Shown here: positions 25,881-35,923 of the stretch, one piece after another
How the letters are laid out: each line of letters opens with the position of its first letter
Position numbering within the stretch: position 1 is the stretch's first letter
Assembly: GCF_900116425.1 (NCBI RefSeq)
Contig: NZ_FPAS01000006.1
Span: 1 to 64,000 of the forward strand
From: Lishizhenia tianjinensis
GTDB taxonomy: Bacteria > Bacteroidota > Bacteroidia > Flavobacteriales_D > Crocinitomicaceae
Reading direction: 5' to 3'
Length of the DNA: 64,000 nucleotides
Translations under genes and position numbers: made by a program
The notes under the pieces: model-generated
Database searches by the model: none
Told to the model about the DNA's origin: nothing
The model's input: only the letters and a program-made list of their open reading frames with translations

Positions 25881-27386
25881 TTAGTGATGGTTGAACAACA
25901 AAGATAGTTCATACCCTATACCCAAATTCACAAACCACGTGTTTAAATTACCTCCTAAAGCATTGATATAGCCTCCGTTAGCCTTTACACTCAAGCTAGA
26001 ATTAAGGTGATAATTAAGTCCGAGACTTGGTTTAACAATCAACCCTTGTCCTGTACTAATACCTCCACCTCCTGCGGCCCCTCCAAGCACTTGAATATGA
26101 CCGTGCATTTTATCCTTAAAAAAGTTGGGAGTTCTATAACCAATACCGGCTATCCCTTCAGCATAAGCTCCTGCATCACCGAAGTTGGCGAAAGAAGTTT
26201 GACCTCCAACATAAATGCTTGGATGCACATAAAAATTCAATTGAAATCCAATTTGTTGCATATCTACCATTTTGCCCGTTACACGCTGCGCTCGGTAATA
26301 ATATTCTTGCGTGAGTGCTCCTTCAAAACCTTTAAAGCTGGATGATTGCGAAAAGTTTCTTGATGAATGCGGATAATAGTTTCCATTCTGAAAGACGTTA
26401 TAAGCTAAGCCAAAACCGTAGTTCGTGCTCAAGAAATCAACACCTGGAGTGCTTAAAATTCCTACATCTCCAAAAAGACGTAAAGCAGAAGAAACGCGTA
26501 CAGACAGTTCCGTACTTCCATAAAAGAACAAGCCACCAAAAGTATTGAGGCCGCCACCTCCGCCCCCACCTATACCGAGTTTGGGTGTTAAACGCATTCT
26601 ATTCTTTAGGAAATCTAACTTTTTACCTACTCCAAATAAAATATCCATATACCCCGCTTTGATACCTCTATAGGCACCGTCGGCTTTAAAAAAGACACTA
26701 ATACTCTTCCCATGTCGGAGTACTTCCAGCCCCACCAAGTGTATCGTTTTCCCTACTAAATTCCCTCTTTGGTTATACAGATTATTAAGGTGGAGTTTGT
26801 ATTCTAGTTCGGTAGCGCTATGATTCCAAGTGGCATAATCCTTATTAGAATCAGTTAAAAACGTAGCTCTTCGGTTAAAGTCTGAATGTAAAAATGAAAT
26901 GGGTAAAGAGAGTCCAACATTCCATTGATGACTTTCTATATTTCCGTGATCAAAGAAATTGACATAACTATAACCTGCAGATAATTTCATCAATTCTAAA
27001 TCTAAACCCAAATTGACATGTGGTAAAATAAAAGCTCCTCCTCCATCAGGTGCTGAAGCCCCTCCTCCTCCACCGAAATGAAAACCTAAATCATAATAGA
27101 TTTTTTTGGTGAGGTAATTCTGATACGCCAAATCAAACCCAAGGGTAAAAAAACCGCCTCTTTCTCCGTGTACAGAACCATAAATCCCGAGTCCCCCATA
27201 CCAATGTTCTTTCAATTCTAAATTCAAATGAACACCAGAAAAGCCCATGTCAACTTCCCCATTCGGCATACTAACAGGATGATAATCTAAAAAGACATTT
27301 CCTTTTTGCAACTTACTGGTATATTGCTTTTGGGCAATTAAAGCCTGACTCAACAAGAGAAAACAAAGTATAAAGATGGATTTCAT
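25881..27386 (-). CDS. Predicted outer-membrane beta-barrel protein, unknown function
   Basis: 501 aa from ATG 27386, where the signal peptide starts (MKSIFILCFLLLSQALIAQ); a TTG at 27395 is less likely. The mature part is a succession of alternating amphipathic strands (GVHLNLELKEHWYGGLGIYG, GLGIYGSV, KLSAGYSYVNF) with four or more glycine-rich turns such as HFGGGGGASAPDGGG and GIGGGGGGGLN. The C-terminus ends with strands such as TWFVNLGIGYELSLLF, as in outer-membrane barrels. No named family recognised. It has its own -7 box and lies 41 bp downstream of comM. Confidence 0.7.
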   Translation of the reverse strand: MKSIFILCFLLLSQALIAQKQYTSKLQKGNVFLDYHPVSMPNGEVDMGFSGVHLNLELKEHWYGGLGIYGSVHGERGGFFTLGFDLAYQNYLTKKIYYDLGFHFGGGGGASAPDGGGAFILPHVNLGLDLELMKLSAGYSYVNFFDHGNIESHQWNVGLSLPISFLHSDFNRRATFLTDSNKDYATWNHSATELEYKLHLNNLYNQRGNLVGKTIHLVGLEVLRHGKSISVFFKADGAYRGIKAGYMDILFGVGKKLDFLKNRMRLTPKLGIGGGGGGGLNTFGGLFFYGSTELSVRVSSALRLFGDVGILSTPGVDFLSTNYGFGLAYNVFQNGNYYPHSSRNFSQSSSFKGFEGALTQEYYYRAQRVTGKMVDMQQIGFQLNFYVHPSIYVGGQTSFANFGDAGAYAEGIAGIGYRTPNFFKDKMHGHIQVLGGAAGGGGISTGQGLIVKPSLGLNYHLNSSLSVKANGGYINALGGNLNTWFVNLGIGYELSLLFNHH

Positions 27387-27402
27387 GGATATCAATTTCC
27401 GC

Positions 27403-27410
27403 CAAAAATA
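27403..27410 (-). promoter_or_regulatory. -7 promoter element of the barrel-protein gene
   Basis: Minus strand TATTTTTG, a perfect TAnnTTTG match, 16 nt before the ATG at 27386. Confidence 0.5.
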
Positions 27411-27426
27411 CTAAGAATACTTTTGT

Positions 27427-28965
27427 TTAACCGGCCCAATTCTCTCTATCCAAACTTCTAAATTGAATAGCCTCTGCAATGTGTTGGGTTAATATCTTAG
27501 GAGCCTTTTCTAAATCTGCTATAGTCCTGGCTACTTTTAAAATTCTATCATAAGCTCTAGCTGAAAGTCCTAGCGTATCCATGGCTTTTTTTAGAATTGC
27601 ATTCCCCGCTTCATCAATGGCACAATGCGACCTTAAATCTTTACTACTCATTTGAGCATTACAATGTATTCCAACCTCGCCAGCAAACCGCTCTTCTTGA
27701 ATCAAGCGCGCAACAATTACACGCTCACGAATTTCTTTACTCCCCTCTTTGGGTTGATGATGCGCCAATTCATCAAAACTTACAGGTGTAACTTCAACGT
27801 GCAAATCTATTCTATCCAATAAGGGACCTGAGATCTTATTTAGGTAATTCTGTACCATACCCGGCGGACACATACAGTCCTTTTCTGGATGATTGTAATA
27901 ACCGCAAGGACAAGGGTTCATGGCCGCTATCAACATAAATCCTGCAGGGTATTCTACCGTAAACTTGGCTCTGGAAATAGTGACTTGTCTATCTTCCAAG
28001 GGTTGTCGCATCACTTCCAAAACCGATCTTTTATACTCTGGTAATTCATCTAAAAACAACACCCCGTTGTGGGCCAAAGAAATTTCTCCCGGCTGTGGAT
28101 AACCTCCTCCTCCAACGAGTGCTACATCACTTATGGTATGGTGAGGCTTTCTGAAAGGTCGTTGTGTAATTAAACCTAACTGTGCATCCATTTTACCGGC
28201 TACCGAATGGATTTTAGTGGTTTCCAAGGCTTCTGAAATATTCATGGGAGGAAGTATAGTTGAAAGGCGTTTGGCCAACATGGATTTTCCGGCACCTGGA
28301 GGACCAATCAAGAGCACATTATGTCCACCCGAAGCAGCAATTTCAAAGGCACGTTTAATGTTATCTTGCCCTTTTACATCCCGAAAGTCCACTCCAAACT
28401 CATCTAATTTCTGATAAAACTCTTGCGTGATATCGACTTTAACAGGATCACAAATCTTATCCCCATTAAAAAAATCAACCACTTCTGTTAGGTGCAGCAT
28501 TCCGTACACATCCAATTCATCTACAATGGCTGCCTCTTTCGCATTTTCATAGGGTAAGATAATACCTTTAAAACCTTCCTTCTTTGCATTTATGGCGATG
28601 GGTAAAACACCCTTCATGGGTTTGAGATCGCCATCTAATGATAACTCTCCAAGGATTAAAAAATCAGAAAATTTATCGGTCAATACTTGTTCCGAAGCCC
28701 CCATAATTCCGAGAGCAATGGGAAGATCAAAATTACTTCCTTCTTTACGCACATCGGCTGGAGCCATGTTAATAGTTATTTCTTTTCCGGGAAATCTAAA
28801 GCCATTATTCCCCAAGGCGGCTTTAATTCTTTGCTGACTTTCTTTTACCGCACTATCTGGCAATCCTACCAAAAAAAAGTTTAAGCCATTACCAATATTT
28901 ACTTCAATTGTGATGGTCAGTGCATCAATTCCGAACACGGAACTTCCATAGGTTTTTACTAACAT
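27427..28965 (-). CDS. comM: YifB/ComM-family AAA+ ATPase (magnesium chelatase-like)
   Basis: 512 aa from ATG 28965 ([14 protein letters not shown]...), the normal family start; the frame extends upstream to a GTG but that part is not conserved in kind. An N-terminal ChlI-like domain ([18 protein letters not shown]) precedes the Mg-chelatase AAA+ module with Walker [17 protein letters not shown] (~212-227), Walker [12 protein letters not shown], and sensor region [18 protein letters not shown] with clustered cysteines. The C-terminus is the Mg_chelatase_C helical domain. ComM in naturally transformable bacteria is a hexameric helicase promoting branch migration during integration of foreign DNA. 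The family is also widespread in species with no shown competence, so the role here is inferred. Confidence 0.92.
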   Translation of the reverse strand: MLVKTYGSSVFGIDALTITIEVNIGNGLNFFLVGLPDSAVKESQQRIKAALGNNGFRFPGKEITINMAPADVRKEGSNFDLPIALGIMGASEQVLTDKFSDFLILGELSLDGDLKPMKGVLPIAINAKKEGFKGIILPYENAKEAAIVDELDVYGMLHLTEVVDFFNGDKICDPVKVDITQEFYQKLDEFGVDFRDVKGQDNIKRAFEIAASGGHNVLLIGPPGAGKSMLAKRLSTILPPMNISEALETTKIHSVAGKMDAQLGLITQRPFRKPHHTISDVALVGGGGYPQPGEISLAHNGVLFLDELPEYKRSVLEVMRQPLEDRQVTISRAKFTVEYPAGFMLIAAMNPCPCGYYNHPEKDCMCPPGMVQNYLNKISGPLLDRIDLHVEVTPVSFDELAHHQPKEGSKEIRERVIVARLIQEERFAGEVGIHCNAQMSSKDLRSHCAIDEAGNAILKKAMDTLGLSARAYDRILKVARTIADLEKAPKILTQHIAEAIQFRSLDRENWAG

Positions 28966-29015
28966 AATACTTAGGTTAAGGTTGAGGTAGAAGTTAAGCA
29001 TTTTTTTGTTCAATA

Positions 29016-29045
29016 AAAAATTAAAAAGTTCGTTCACTTTACAAA
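29016..29045 (-). promoter_or_regulatory. Promoter of comM
   Basis: Minus strand TTTG (29045-29042), 18-nt spacer, TAATTTTT (29023-29016; 7 of 8). The predicted start of transcription is about 45 nt upstream of ATG 28965, which argues against the longer GTG-initiated frame. Confidence 0.5.
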
Positions 29046-29093
29046 CAACCCTCTGAGGTTCAAATACGTTAGTCCTAATACCAATCACACCCT

Positions 29094-32000
29094 ATGAAAA
29101 AACTGCGCTTACTACTTAGTTTTCTAATACTGTTTATTTCTCAGCCTTTTAACGCTCAAAACTTACTTACAAAAGCAAGCAGCTCTGCCATAGATGAGGC
29201 CTTGGATGTAGAAACAGATAATGCTGGTAATAGCTACCTGACAGGTTTTGTTGGTGGTCAATCCAATTTTGGTGGACTTACTACAAACGCTTACGGCGGT
29301 CAAGACATTTTTGTGGCCAAGATGAACAATGCGGGGAATTTTCTCTGGGTAAAAACCTTTGGTGGAAGTGGAGCAGAACGAGGGTTGGATCTAGACATAG
29401 ACAATAACGGTAATGTCTATATCACCGGTTACTTTTTTGGAACTGCTAATTTTGGAACCATTAGTTTAAGCTCTACAAGTGGATCAAGAGATTTATTTGT
29501 TGCCAAGTTAAATGGCACTAACGGTAATGTGGTTTGGGCGAATAAAGTAGGTGGAACGGATGCAGAAACAGGACATAGTGTAACCTGCGACAATTTGGGT
29601 AATGTAATCGTTGCCGGACAATTTGAGGGTAGTTTAACCTTAGGAAGCAACACCTACACCACACCCACCAATACCTCAACGGGGAGTCCAGCCTCGGCTA
29701 TACTCCTTATTAAATACAACAGTTCTGGAGCCCTGGTTTGGTCGAAAGCAGGAATTTCTAACTTCAACAACAAAGCAGTTGCAGTAGATCATGATGCATC
29801 CAACAACTTATATATTACTGGAAATTTTTCTGACAATTTGACCATAGATGGTGTTACCATTTCTAACCAACAATTGAATGCCGGATACACTGCAAAATTT
29901 TCTGCAGCTGGAACACTGGATTGGTTTCGAAAAATAGTAGGTAATCCAATTTCTCCTATAGATCTCAAAATTAACGGCAGCGATCTTTTGGTAACGGGTG
30001 ATTTTCAAGGTGACCTCATCTATTATGGAGCGAGTAGTAATGAAACACTCACCACCTATTATTCTAACAATTTCTTCCTACTTAAAACAAGTACAGCAGG
30101 GAATTACGTCTGGGGAGAAACTATTGGATCTAACAACCCTTTATCCGTTCGAGCACTTGCCTTAAGTGGCAACAGCGAAAGTTACCTCACAGGAACTTTT
30201 GAATGTAATTTAGAAGAAATAAGACCCAATTATGGAACAGCGCTTTGGACTTCAATTGGCGGGAATGACATTTTTGTGATGAAATTCAATGCAGCTGGAA
30301 CCCAACAGTGGGATAGACATCAAGGAGGTTTAGATGACGACATGACGCACGGAATTTCCTTAAACGGGACAAACAATCCTGTGGTGTGTGGAAGTTTTAA
30401 AAACAACTTTTACATGGCCTTTGGTGGTGTTACAGGGTTTCCTACCTACATCAATAATGCGGATAAACTAACTCTAAACGGTTGTGGAGTTAATACAGGT
30501 TTGGGTACAGGCGGAAATTTGGACATACTCATATTCGAACCCTATGAAGGCACTACTCAACCTCCTTACAATTACTACCAAGATAACACCGGCGCTTGCC
30601 TTGATTCTGTAGCCGTAGCATTTGACCCTGACGTAGACTCATTAATTGGTTGCAATGGATTTTCTACAAATTATACCAGTGCATACATGACAAATGGCCC
30701 CTCTGTTTCTGTGACCTTAAATAACAGTGTACCAGGTTTACCTCCCTATTCACTCTCTAGCACTCAAACTTATTACTTAGAAGAATTTAGATTAGATGGT
30801 TGTGGATCTAGTATAGACTCTCTTTACGTTGAAATTCTTCCATCCCCTCCTACTTTATGGTTAACCGATGATGAAGGTATTAACGTTCAGAACGATCCTT
30901 ACTTGGATGTTTACTTATGTGATCCTGATACTATAGACATACAATTAGAAACTGTCCCTCCCAATATGGACGTGAGTATAATTTATGGAGGAAGCGTTAT
31001 TTCCGACACCAATTGGGCAAATGATTTATATCAAGACGGTCAATACCAAATACTTTTAGAGAACGAATACGGTTGTATTTCCAATTCAACCTTTAACTTT
31101 TACCTAGAAGATATAGATTACGACACCATCTCTCCCTACTTAAAATTAATAGGTGCTGTAAATGATAGTATCGCCTTTTGTGAGGGTGAATACATTAATA
31201 TTTATGCCCTAGATGCAATAACCAACCCAACAGGAAACAATATTTTTTGGGATGGAGAATACATGGAAATAAGTTGGAATGGTGCGCCCTATGATTCCAT
31301 CAGCGCCGGGGTAGATTTTGTAAATTCCTTCTTGATAGATTCAACGGGTTGGCACGACTTCAGTTTCAGCATAGTTATTGGCTATGACAATACCTGTGGA
31401 ACTTACTTGGATACCCTTACCGTTATTGACTCCTTTTACATTGATGTTTTAGAGGTTCCTTCGATAAATTTTGATGTAGATTCACTTGTATTCATTTGTC
31501 CTGGTGGAACCGGGGTTATAGTAGCAGACACCTCACTTCCGAATTTCGTTTGGAGTGGCCCCGGGATAGTGAGTACCTCTGCAGATAATACAACTATAGT
31601 CGTGGATGAACCTGGAGGATATGTCTTTCAAGGCATCCTAACACATCCTACCAGTGGGTGTTCTACCAATGTATTTTTGGCGGAATTCATCAACTATAAA
31701 CCCATTCCTTCTGTAACAAGTTCATCATCTCCGGCGGTAATTTGTCCGGGAGATTCCATCCTTATTTCCGTACCCGACATACCCTCCAACATTTCATACA
31801 ATTGGATAGGTCCGAATGGAAACTCTGTTGGAAATTCCTCTTCCATTTATGTATTTGACCAAGGAGATTACTATTGTATTATCATGGATGAAGACTCTTG
31901 TCAAATCACGACGGATGACTTTAGTGTGAATGAATATACTACTCCTAATATCGATATTAGTGGAAGTCTAGTTCTTTGCGGAAATGATAGTTTAGAACTC

Positions 32001-33794
32001 GAAGTAGAATACTATGGAAACCCAATCTTTTATTGGGATCCAACGGGAGATACTACCGCCAGTATTTTTGTCAGCGACTCTGGTTACTACTACTGTACCA
32101 TAGAATTATGTGGTATCACAACTACAGACTCAGTGTACATACAAGATATGTCGCTTGCCTTAGATTTAAATGTTGGAGACACCTTATTTTGTATAGGAGA
32201 TTCCATATATGTTGAAACATCTCCCGGCCTTGCTACTTATACTTGGTCGCCCAATGGAGAAAACACCAACGGTATTTGGGTAAGCTCACCAGGAGATTAT
32301 TCTGTCACCGCCACCTCTACTGACGGCTGTGTAGCCTCAACGGATACAGTAAGCATAGGTTATTTCTTTGGCAATGAAAACATGGATTTTCCGGATACCA
32401 CACTTTGTATTGGCGATTCTGCCGCTTTCACCTATACAGGAAACGGAAGCATAGAATGGTTTATCAATAACAACTTGGTATCTACACAGAATACCTATGT
32501 CATCCAAACTCTAACAGATCCTTTTACCTTAGTTTATACCATAGACAGGCCTTATTGTGGACCTTACACCGATAGTTTTACGGTTGCACTCAGTAACCTA
32601 CCCAGTGATATTACTTTCTTAATGGACGAATTTTATTGTCATAATGATAGTCTTATTTTAGCCACTCAAGACCCTGCAGACAATTATGAATGGACCAACA
32701 GCAACAATGAAAATTATACTGGAAACAATGTTGTAATTTACCCTATAGATGAAAACAACAGTGGCATGTATTACCTAACTGCTAGCAACCAATATTGTAG
32801 TACGGAAGATTCCATGTACATCACTGTTTTTCCATCCTTTACCCTTCAATTAAATACAGATACAAGTTTCATTTGTAAAAATTCTACAGATGAGGTCTAT
32901 GATACCCTCAACAGTTACAACTCCCTCTACTGGGAATTTGAAAACAGTTTTTTCACAGATGATGAAACGCTATATGTAGATCAAAGCTTTGAAGATGGTT
33001 ACTATGTTTTACAAGGACTAGATGTAAACAATTGTCCCTTCATCCCAGACTCTGTACAAGTATACAATACCAATAACCACAACTTTTTCATTCAATTAGA
33101 CACAGCGGCATGTATTCATACTCAATTAAACCTCTATGCAGACGAAATTCCAAATACCAATTTTATTTGGACCCTTCCTGATGGTAGTAATCAATATACT
33201 TCAACGGTAAGTATAAATGATTTAGATTCGGTAAACATAGGTTGGTACAATGTTGAGATTGAAGTTTTCGGTAACTGCAACTTCTCTGATTCACTTTATT
33301 TGGATCTTTACCTACCCTTTGAATTCTCTTTGGGTAACGATACTTTAATTTGTAGAAAGGAATTTTATGGAATTTATCCTCCCGATGGCTTGAATACGCT
33401 TTATTGGGAAAACGGCAGTAATGAAGTTCCTCATTATGTCTTCAATGATTTCAATTCCATAATACTTACCAACATAGATGAAAATGGGTGTTATTTTTCG
33501 GATACCCTTGAACTCGAATTGAGCTCATGTACGCCTGTGGTTCCGAATGTTATAACTGTGAATGGAGATGGGATGAACGATTACTTCATCATTAAAAACT
33601 CAGAAAAACATCCGCGTAACCGTTTAGAAATAGTCAACCGATGGGGGAATCCAATTTATGAGAAAGACCATTACGACAATACTTTTAATGGTGTTGGACT
33701 CTCCGATGGAACCTATTTCTTTATCTATTATGAAGACACAGATGACAAGGAAGCGAAACCTTATACAGGCTTTCTAACCATCATTAGCGAATAA
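29094..33794 (+). CDS. Giant secreted SBBP-repeat protein with T9SS type B (gliding-associated) C-terminal domain
   Basis: 1566 aa. Signal peptide 1-22 (ends QPFNAQ). Residues ~25-470 hold beta-propeller-like SBBP repeats with the signature DNxGNxYxTGxFxGxxxFG...DIFVAKxNxxGNxxW. The long central region (~490-1460) is a series of Ig-like/PKD-like segments of ~75-95 residues, each with paired Cys and motifs such as CIGDSIYVETSPGLATYTW and ICPGDSILIS. The C-terminus (~1475-1566: VPNVITVNGDGMNDYFII, EIVNRWGNPIYEKD, DGTYFFIYYED) is the CHU_C/gliding motility-associated domain used as a type B T9SS signal. Likely exported and surface-attached or released; binding partner unknown. Confidence 0.9.
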   Translation: MKKLRLLLSFLILFISQPFNAQNLLTKASSSAIDEALDVETDNAGNSYLTGFVGGQSNFGGLTTNAYGGQDIFVAKMNNAGNFLWVKTFGGSGAERGLDLDIDNNGNVYITGYFFGTANFGTISLSSTSGSRDLFVAKLNGTNGNVVWANKVGGTDAETGHSVTCDNLGNVIVAGQFEGSLTLGSNTYTTPTNTSTGSPASAILLIKYNSSGALVWSKAGISNFNNKAVAVDHDASNNLYITGNFSDNLTIDGVTISNQQLNAGYTAKFSAAGTLDWFRKIVGNPISPIDLKINGSDLLVTGDFQGDLIYYGASSNETLTTYYSNNFFLLKTSTAGNYVWGETIGSNNPLSVRALALSGNSESYLTGTFECNLEEIRPNYGTALWTSIGGNDIFVMKFNAAGTQQWDRHQGGLDDDMTHGISLNGTNNPVVCGSFKNNFYMAFGGVTGFPTYINNADKLTLNGCGVNTGLGTGGNLDILIFEPYEGTTQPPYNYYQDNTGACLDSVAVAFDPDVDSLIGCNGFSTNYTSAYMTNGPSVSVTLNNSVPGLPPYSLSSTQTYYLEEFRLDGCGSSIDSLYVEILPSPPTLWLTDDEGINVQNDPYLDVYLCDPDTIDIQLETVPPNMDVSIIYGGSVISDTNWANDLYQDGQYQILLENEYGCISNSTFNFYLEDIDYDTISPYLKLIGAVNDSIAFCEGEYINIYALDAITNPTGNNIFWDGEYMEISWNGAPYDSISAGVDFVNSFLIDSTGWHDFSFSIVIGYDNTCGTYLDTLTVIDSFYIDVLEVPSINFDVDSLVFICPGGTGVIVADTSLPNFVWSGPGIVSTSADNTTIVVDEPGGYVFQGILTHPTSGCSTNVFLAEFINYKPIPSVTSSSSPAVICPGDSILISVPDIPSNISYNWIGPNGNSVGNSSSIYVFDQGDYYCIIMDEDSCQITTDDFSVNEYTTPNIDISGSLVLCGNDSLELEVEYYGNPIFYWDPTGDTTASIFVSDSGYYYCTIELCGITTTDSVYIQDMSLALDLNVGDTLFCIGDSIYVETSPGLATYTWSPNGENTNGIWVSSPGDYSVTATSTDGCVASTDTVSIGYFFGNENMDFPDTTLCIGDSAAFTYTGNGSIEWFINNNLVSTQNTYVIQTLTDPFTLVYTIDRPYCGPYTDSFTVALSNLPSDITFLMDEFYCHNDSLILATQDPADNYEWTNSNNENYTGNNVVIYPIDENNSGMYYLTASNQYCSTEDSMYITVFPSFTLQLNTDTSFICKNSTDEVYDTLNSYNSLYWEFENSFFTDDETLYVDQSFEDGYYVLQGLDVNNCPFIPDSVQVYNTNNHNFFIQLDTAACIHTQLNLYADEIPNTNFIWTLPDGSNQYTSTVSINDLDSVNIGWYNVEIEVFGNCNFSDSLYLDLYLPFEFSLGNDTLICRKEFYGIYPPDGLNTLYWENGSNEVPHYVFNDFNSIILTNIDENGCYFSDTLELELSSCTPVVPNVITVNGDGMNDYFIIKNSEKHPRNRLEIVNRWGNPIYEKDHYDNTFNGVGLSDGTYFFIYYEDTDDKEAKPYTGFLTIISE

Positions 33795-33850
33795 GTTTCA
33801 TCCGTAAAGAGATACTCCCTTGAATCTAGATTAATATCTAAATAAAAACT

Positions 33851-33858
33851 TAATTTTG
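33851..33858 (+). promoter_or_regulatory. -7 element abutting the SDR start codon
   Basis: TAATTTTG is a perfect TAnnTTTG match only 6 nt before ATG 33865. If used, the transcript would have almost no leader. The nearest TTG is 28 nt upstream, longer than the usual spacing. Confidence 0.45.
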
Positions 33859-33864
33859 CGACCT

Positions 33865-34659
33865 ATGAGTTGGTTAGCAAACAAAGTGATTTGGGTAACA
33901 GGAGCTAGTTCTGGAATAGGTGCAGAAATGGCCAAACAATGTGCAGAATTAGGTGCGAAAATTGTGTTATCTGCGCGTAACGAAACAAAGTTGAAGGCCG
34001 TTAAAGAAAGTTTACCTCGTCCGGATGATCACCTAGTACTTCCCTTGGATTTGGAGGACAATGCAGACTTCTCTCCTAAGGTTAAAGCTGTATTGGACCA
34101 TTATGGAAAAATAGATGTGTTGATGAACAACGGAGGCCTCTCTCAACGTTCTGAAGCTCATGAAACACCACTAGAAGTGGACCGTAGACTTATGGAAATC
34201 AATTACTTTGGAAATATTGCTATGACCAAAGCCGTTTTACCCGTTTTCCAACAACAAAAACACGGTAAAATCATCGTAATTTCTAGTATAGCTGGAAAAT
34301 TTGGCTTCTTCTTACGCTCCGCTTATGCCGCATCTAAACATGCTTTACAAGGTTTTTATGAAGCCCTACGTTTAGAGGAGGAGAAGAATAACATAGATGT
34401 ATTGTTGGTATTTCCCGGAAAGATAAATACAGAAATTTCTAAGCATGCACTCAACAAAGATGGCGGTGCACACGGGGTAATGGATCACAACCAAGCAACG
34501 GGAATGCCTGTGGAAGAATGCATAGAGAAATTACTCAAAGCATTCAAACAAAATAAAAAAGAGGTTTTAATCGGAAACAAAGAAATCATGGCAGTAACCG
34601 TGAAGCGTTTCTTTCCAAAACTCTTTTATAAAATCATAAAAAAACAAAGCGCAACCTAA
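33865..34659 (+). CDS. Short-chain dehydrogenase/reductase
   Basis: 264 aa from ATG 33865; the TTG at 33856 is part of a -7 box. Classical SDR: NAD(P)-binding TGASSGIG (12-19), NNGG in place of NNAG, catalytic Ser in VISSIAGKFG (~140), and Tyr154/Lys158 in YAASK. A C-terminal hydrophobic/basic tail (VKRFFPKLFYKIIKK) may touch membrane. The general pattern resembles the DHRS7-like SDR group. Substrate unknown. It sits 5 bp upstream of the phosphatase gene, in a three-gene operon. Confidence 0.92.
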   Translation: MSWLANKVIWVTGASSGIGAEMAKQCAELGAKIVLSARNETKLKAVKESLPRPDDHLVLPLDLEDNADFSPKVKAVLDHYGKIDVLMNNGGLSQRSEAHETPLEVDRRLMEINYFGNIAMTKAVLPVFQQQKHGKIIVISSIAGKFGFFLRSAYAASKHALQGFYEALRLEEEKNNIDVLLVFPGKINTEISKHALNKDGGAHGVMDHNQATGMPVEECIEKLLKAFKQNKKEVLIGNKEIMAVTVKRFFPKLFYKIIKKQSAT

Positions 34660-34664
34660 AAGAT

Positions 34665-35123
34665 ATGAGAATATTAATGGTTTGTTTGGGTAACATTTGT
34701 CGATCTCCCATCGCTGATGGTTTACTCAGAAGAAAAGTTGAAGAGAACAATTTAGATACCGTTGTAGATTCTGCAGGAACAGCTGCCTATCACGTAGGTG
34801 AAGCTCCAGATCCAAGAATGCGAGCAACAGGAAAACAATTTGGTACGCCTATAGACTTTTTAAGGGCAAGACAATTTGAAGTAGCAGATTTTGATGCATT
34901 CGACATCATTTACGCTATGGATAAAAGTAACTACAATAACATCTTAAAATTAGCGCGCAATGCTGCGGATGAAGCCAAGGTAAAGATGATATTGAATGAA
35001 TCTAATCCAGGCATGGACCTGGAAGTCCCAGATCCATACTATGGCGGTGACCAAGGCTTTGTAGATGTTTACAATATGCTAGATATAGCAACAGATAAAA
35101 TCGTAGAAAAATATTTAAAATAA
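34665..35123 (+). CDS. Low-molecular-weight protein-tyrosine phosphatase
   Basis: 152 aa. The P-loop VCLGNICRSP near the N-terminus supplies Cys7 (nucleophile) and Arg13. The catalytic acid lies in VPDPYYGG (~122-129), the standard DPY motif. Dephosphorylates phosphotyrosine proteins, often tyrosine kinases of polysaccharide export, though no such kinase is in this window. Its stop overlaps the start of the methylase by 1 bp (TAATG), indicating tight coupling. Confidence 0.95.
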   Translation: MRILMVCLGNICRSPIADGLLRRKVEENNLDTVVDSAGTAAYHVGEAPDPRMRATGKQFGTPIDFLRARQFEVADFDAFDIIYAMDKSNYNNILKLARNAADEAKVKMILNESNPGMDLEVPDPYYGGDQGFVDVYNMLDIATDKIVEKYLK

Positions 35124-35830
35124 TGGCAAAAGGAAAACTCTATTTACTCCCTACAACTTTAGGTTCTGAAGGGTACAAACACGTCATTCCTGAAGAAGTG
35201 AGTGAATTGGCAAAAGCAACAAGGTTCTTTGCTGTTGAAGATATTAAATCAGCAAGAAGATATTTGCGTAAAATGGACAGAAGCTTTCCTATTGATGAAA
35301 GCACGTTTTTCATCCTCAATAAAAAAACGGATCCTGCTGAACTTTACAAAATGTTAAAGCCTTTGAGTAACGGTGACAACGTCGCTATTATTTCAGAAGC
35401 AGGTTGTCCGGGTATTGCAGACCCTGGTGCAGAGTTGGTAGCTTTAGCCCACGAGAAAGGACATTTCATCTCTCCATTAACAGGACCATCGTCTATTCTT
35501 CTCGCCTTAATGGGAAGTGGATTTAATGGACAAAACTTTTCTTTCCACGGTTACTTACCTAAGGTTAGAAAAGAGCGTATCAAAGCCTTGAAAGACTTTG
35601 AAGGAGATGCCAGAAGAAATGGAAATACTCACCTTTTCATGGATACACCTTTTAGAAACATGAACGTTCTGGAAGATTTATTGAATGATTTGATGGACGA
35701 TACGAAAGTTTGTATTGCTTGTGATTTAACACTTCCAACAGAACGCATTCAAACCATGACGGTTAAGGATTGGCGCGACAATGCATTTGATCTGCACAAG
35801 CGACCAACTATATTTGCCATTGGTAGATAA
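35123..35830 (+). CDS. RsmI-like SAM-dependent methyltransferase (tetrapyrrole methylase family)
   Basis: 235 aa. Tetrapyrrole-methylase fold with GKLYLLPTTLG at the start, the central VAIISEAGCPGIADPGAELV motif, and ISPLTGPSSILLALMGSGFNGQNFSFHGYLP, which are the SAM-binding segments of RsmI (16S rRNA C1402 2'-O-methyltransferase). The N-terminus differs from standard RsmI (VATPIGNLxD is LLPTTLGSE here), and the protein is shorter than the ~280-aa canonical enzyme. It may therefore be the shorter RsmI-like paralogue group with uncertain substrate. Last gene of the operon; a strong terminator follows. Confidence 0.85.
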   Translation: MAKGKLYLLPTTLGSEGYKHVIPEEVSELAKATRFFAVEDIKSARRYLRKMDRSFPIDESTFFILNKKTDPAELYKMLKPLSNGDNVAIISEAGCPGIADPGAELVALAHEKGHFISPLTGPSSILLALMGSGFNGQNFSFHGYLPKVRKERIKALKDFEGDARRNGNTHLFMDTPFRNMNVLEDLLNDLMDDTKVCIACDLTLPTERIQTMTVKDWRDNAFDLHKRPTIFAIGR

Positions 35831-35864
35831 TTATTTGTAACTTTTCGAGATGAAAGTCTTATGG

Positions 35865-35902
35865 AAATAAAGATGCCTTCTTTGTGAGCGCATCTTTATT
35901 TT
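35865..35902 (+). terminator. Rho-independent terminator of the SDR-phosphatase-methylase operon
   Basis: A 12-bp perfect stem (35865-35876 with 35890-35901), 13-nt loop, T-rich 3' side. Confidence 0.8.
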
Positions 35903-35923
35903 CTTAGCTTAAAAACAAATCTC

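Noticed and set aside
28966-29088. Longer comM start at GTG 29088
   Set aside because: It covers the predicted comM promoter and adds residues unlike the family; the MLVKTYGSS start at 28965 is standard.
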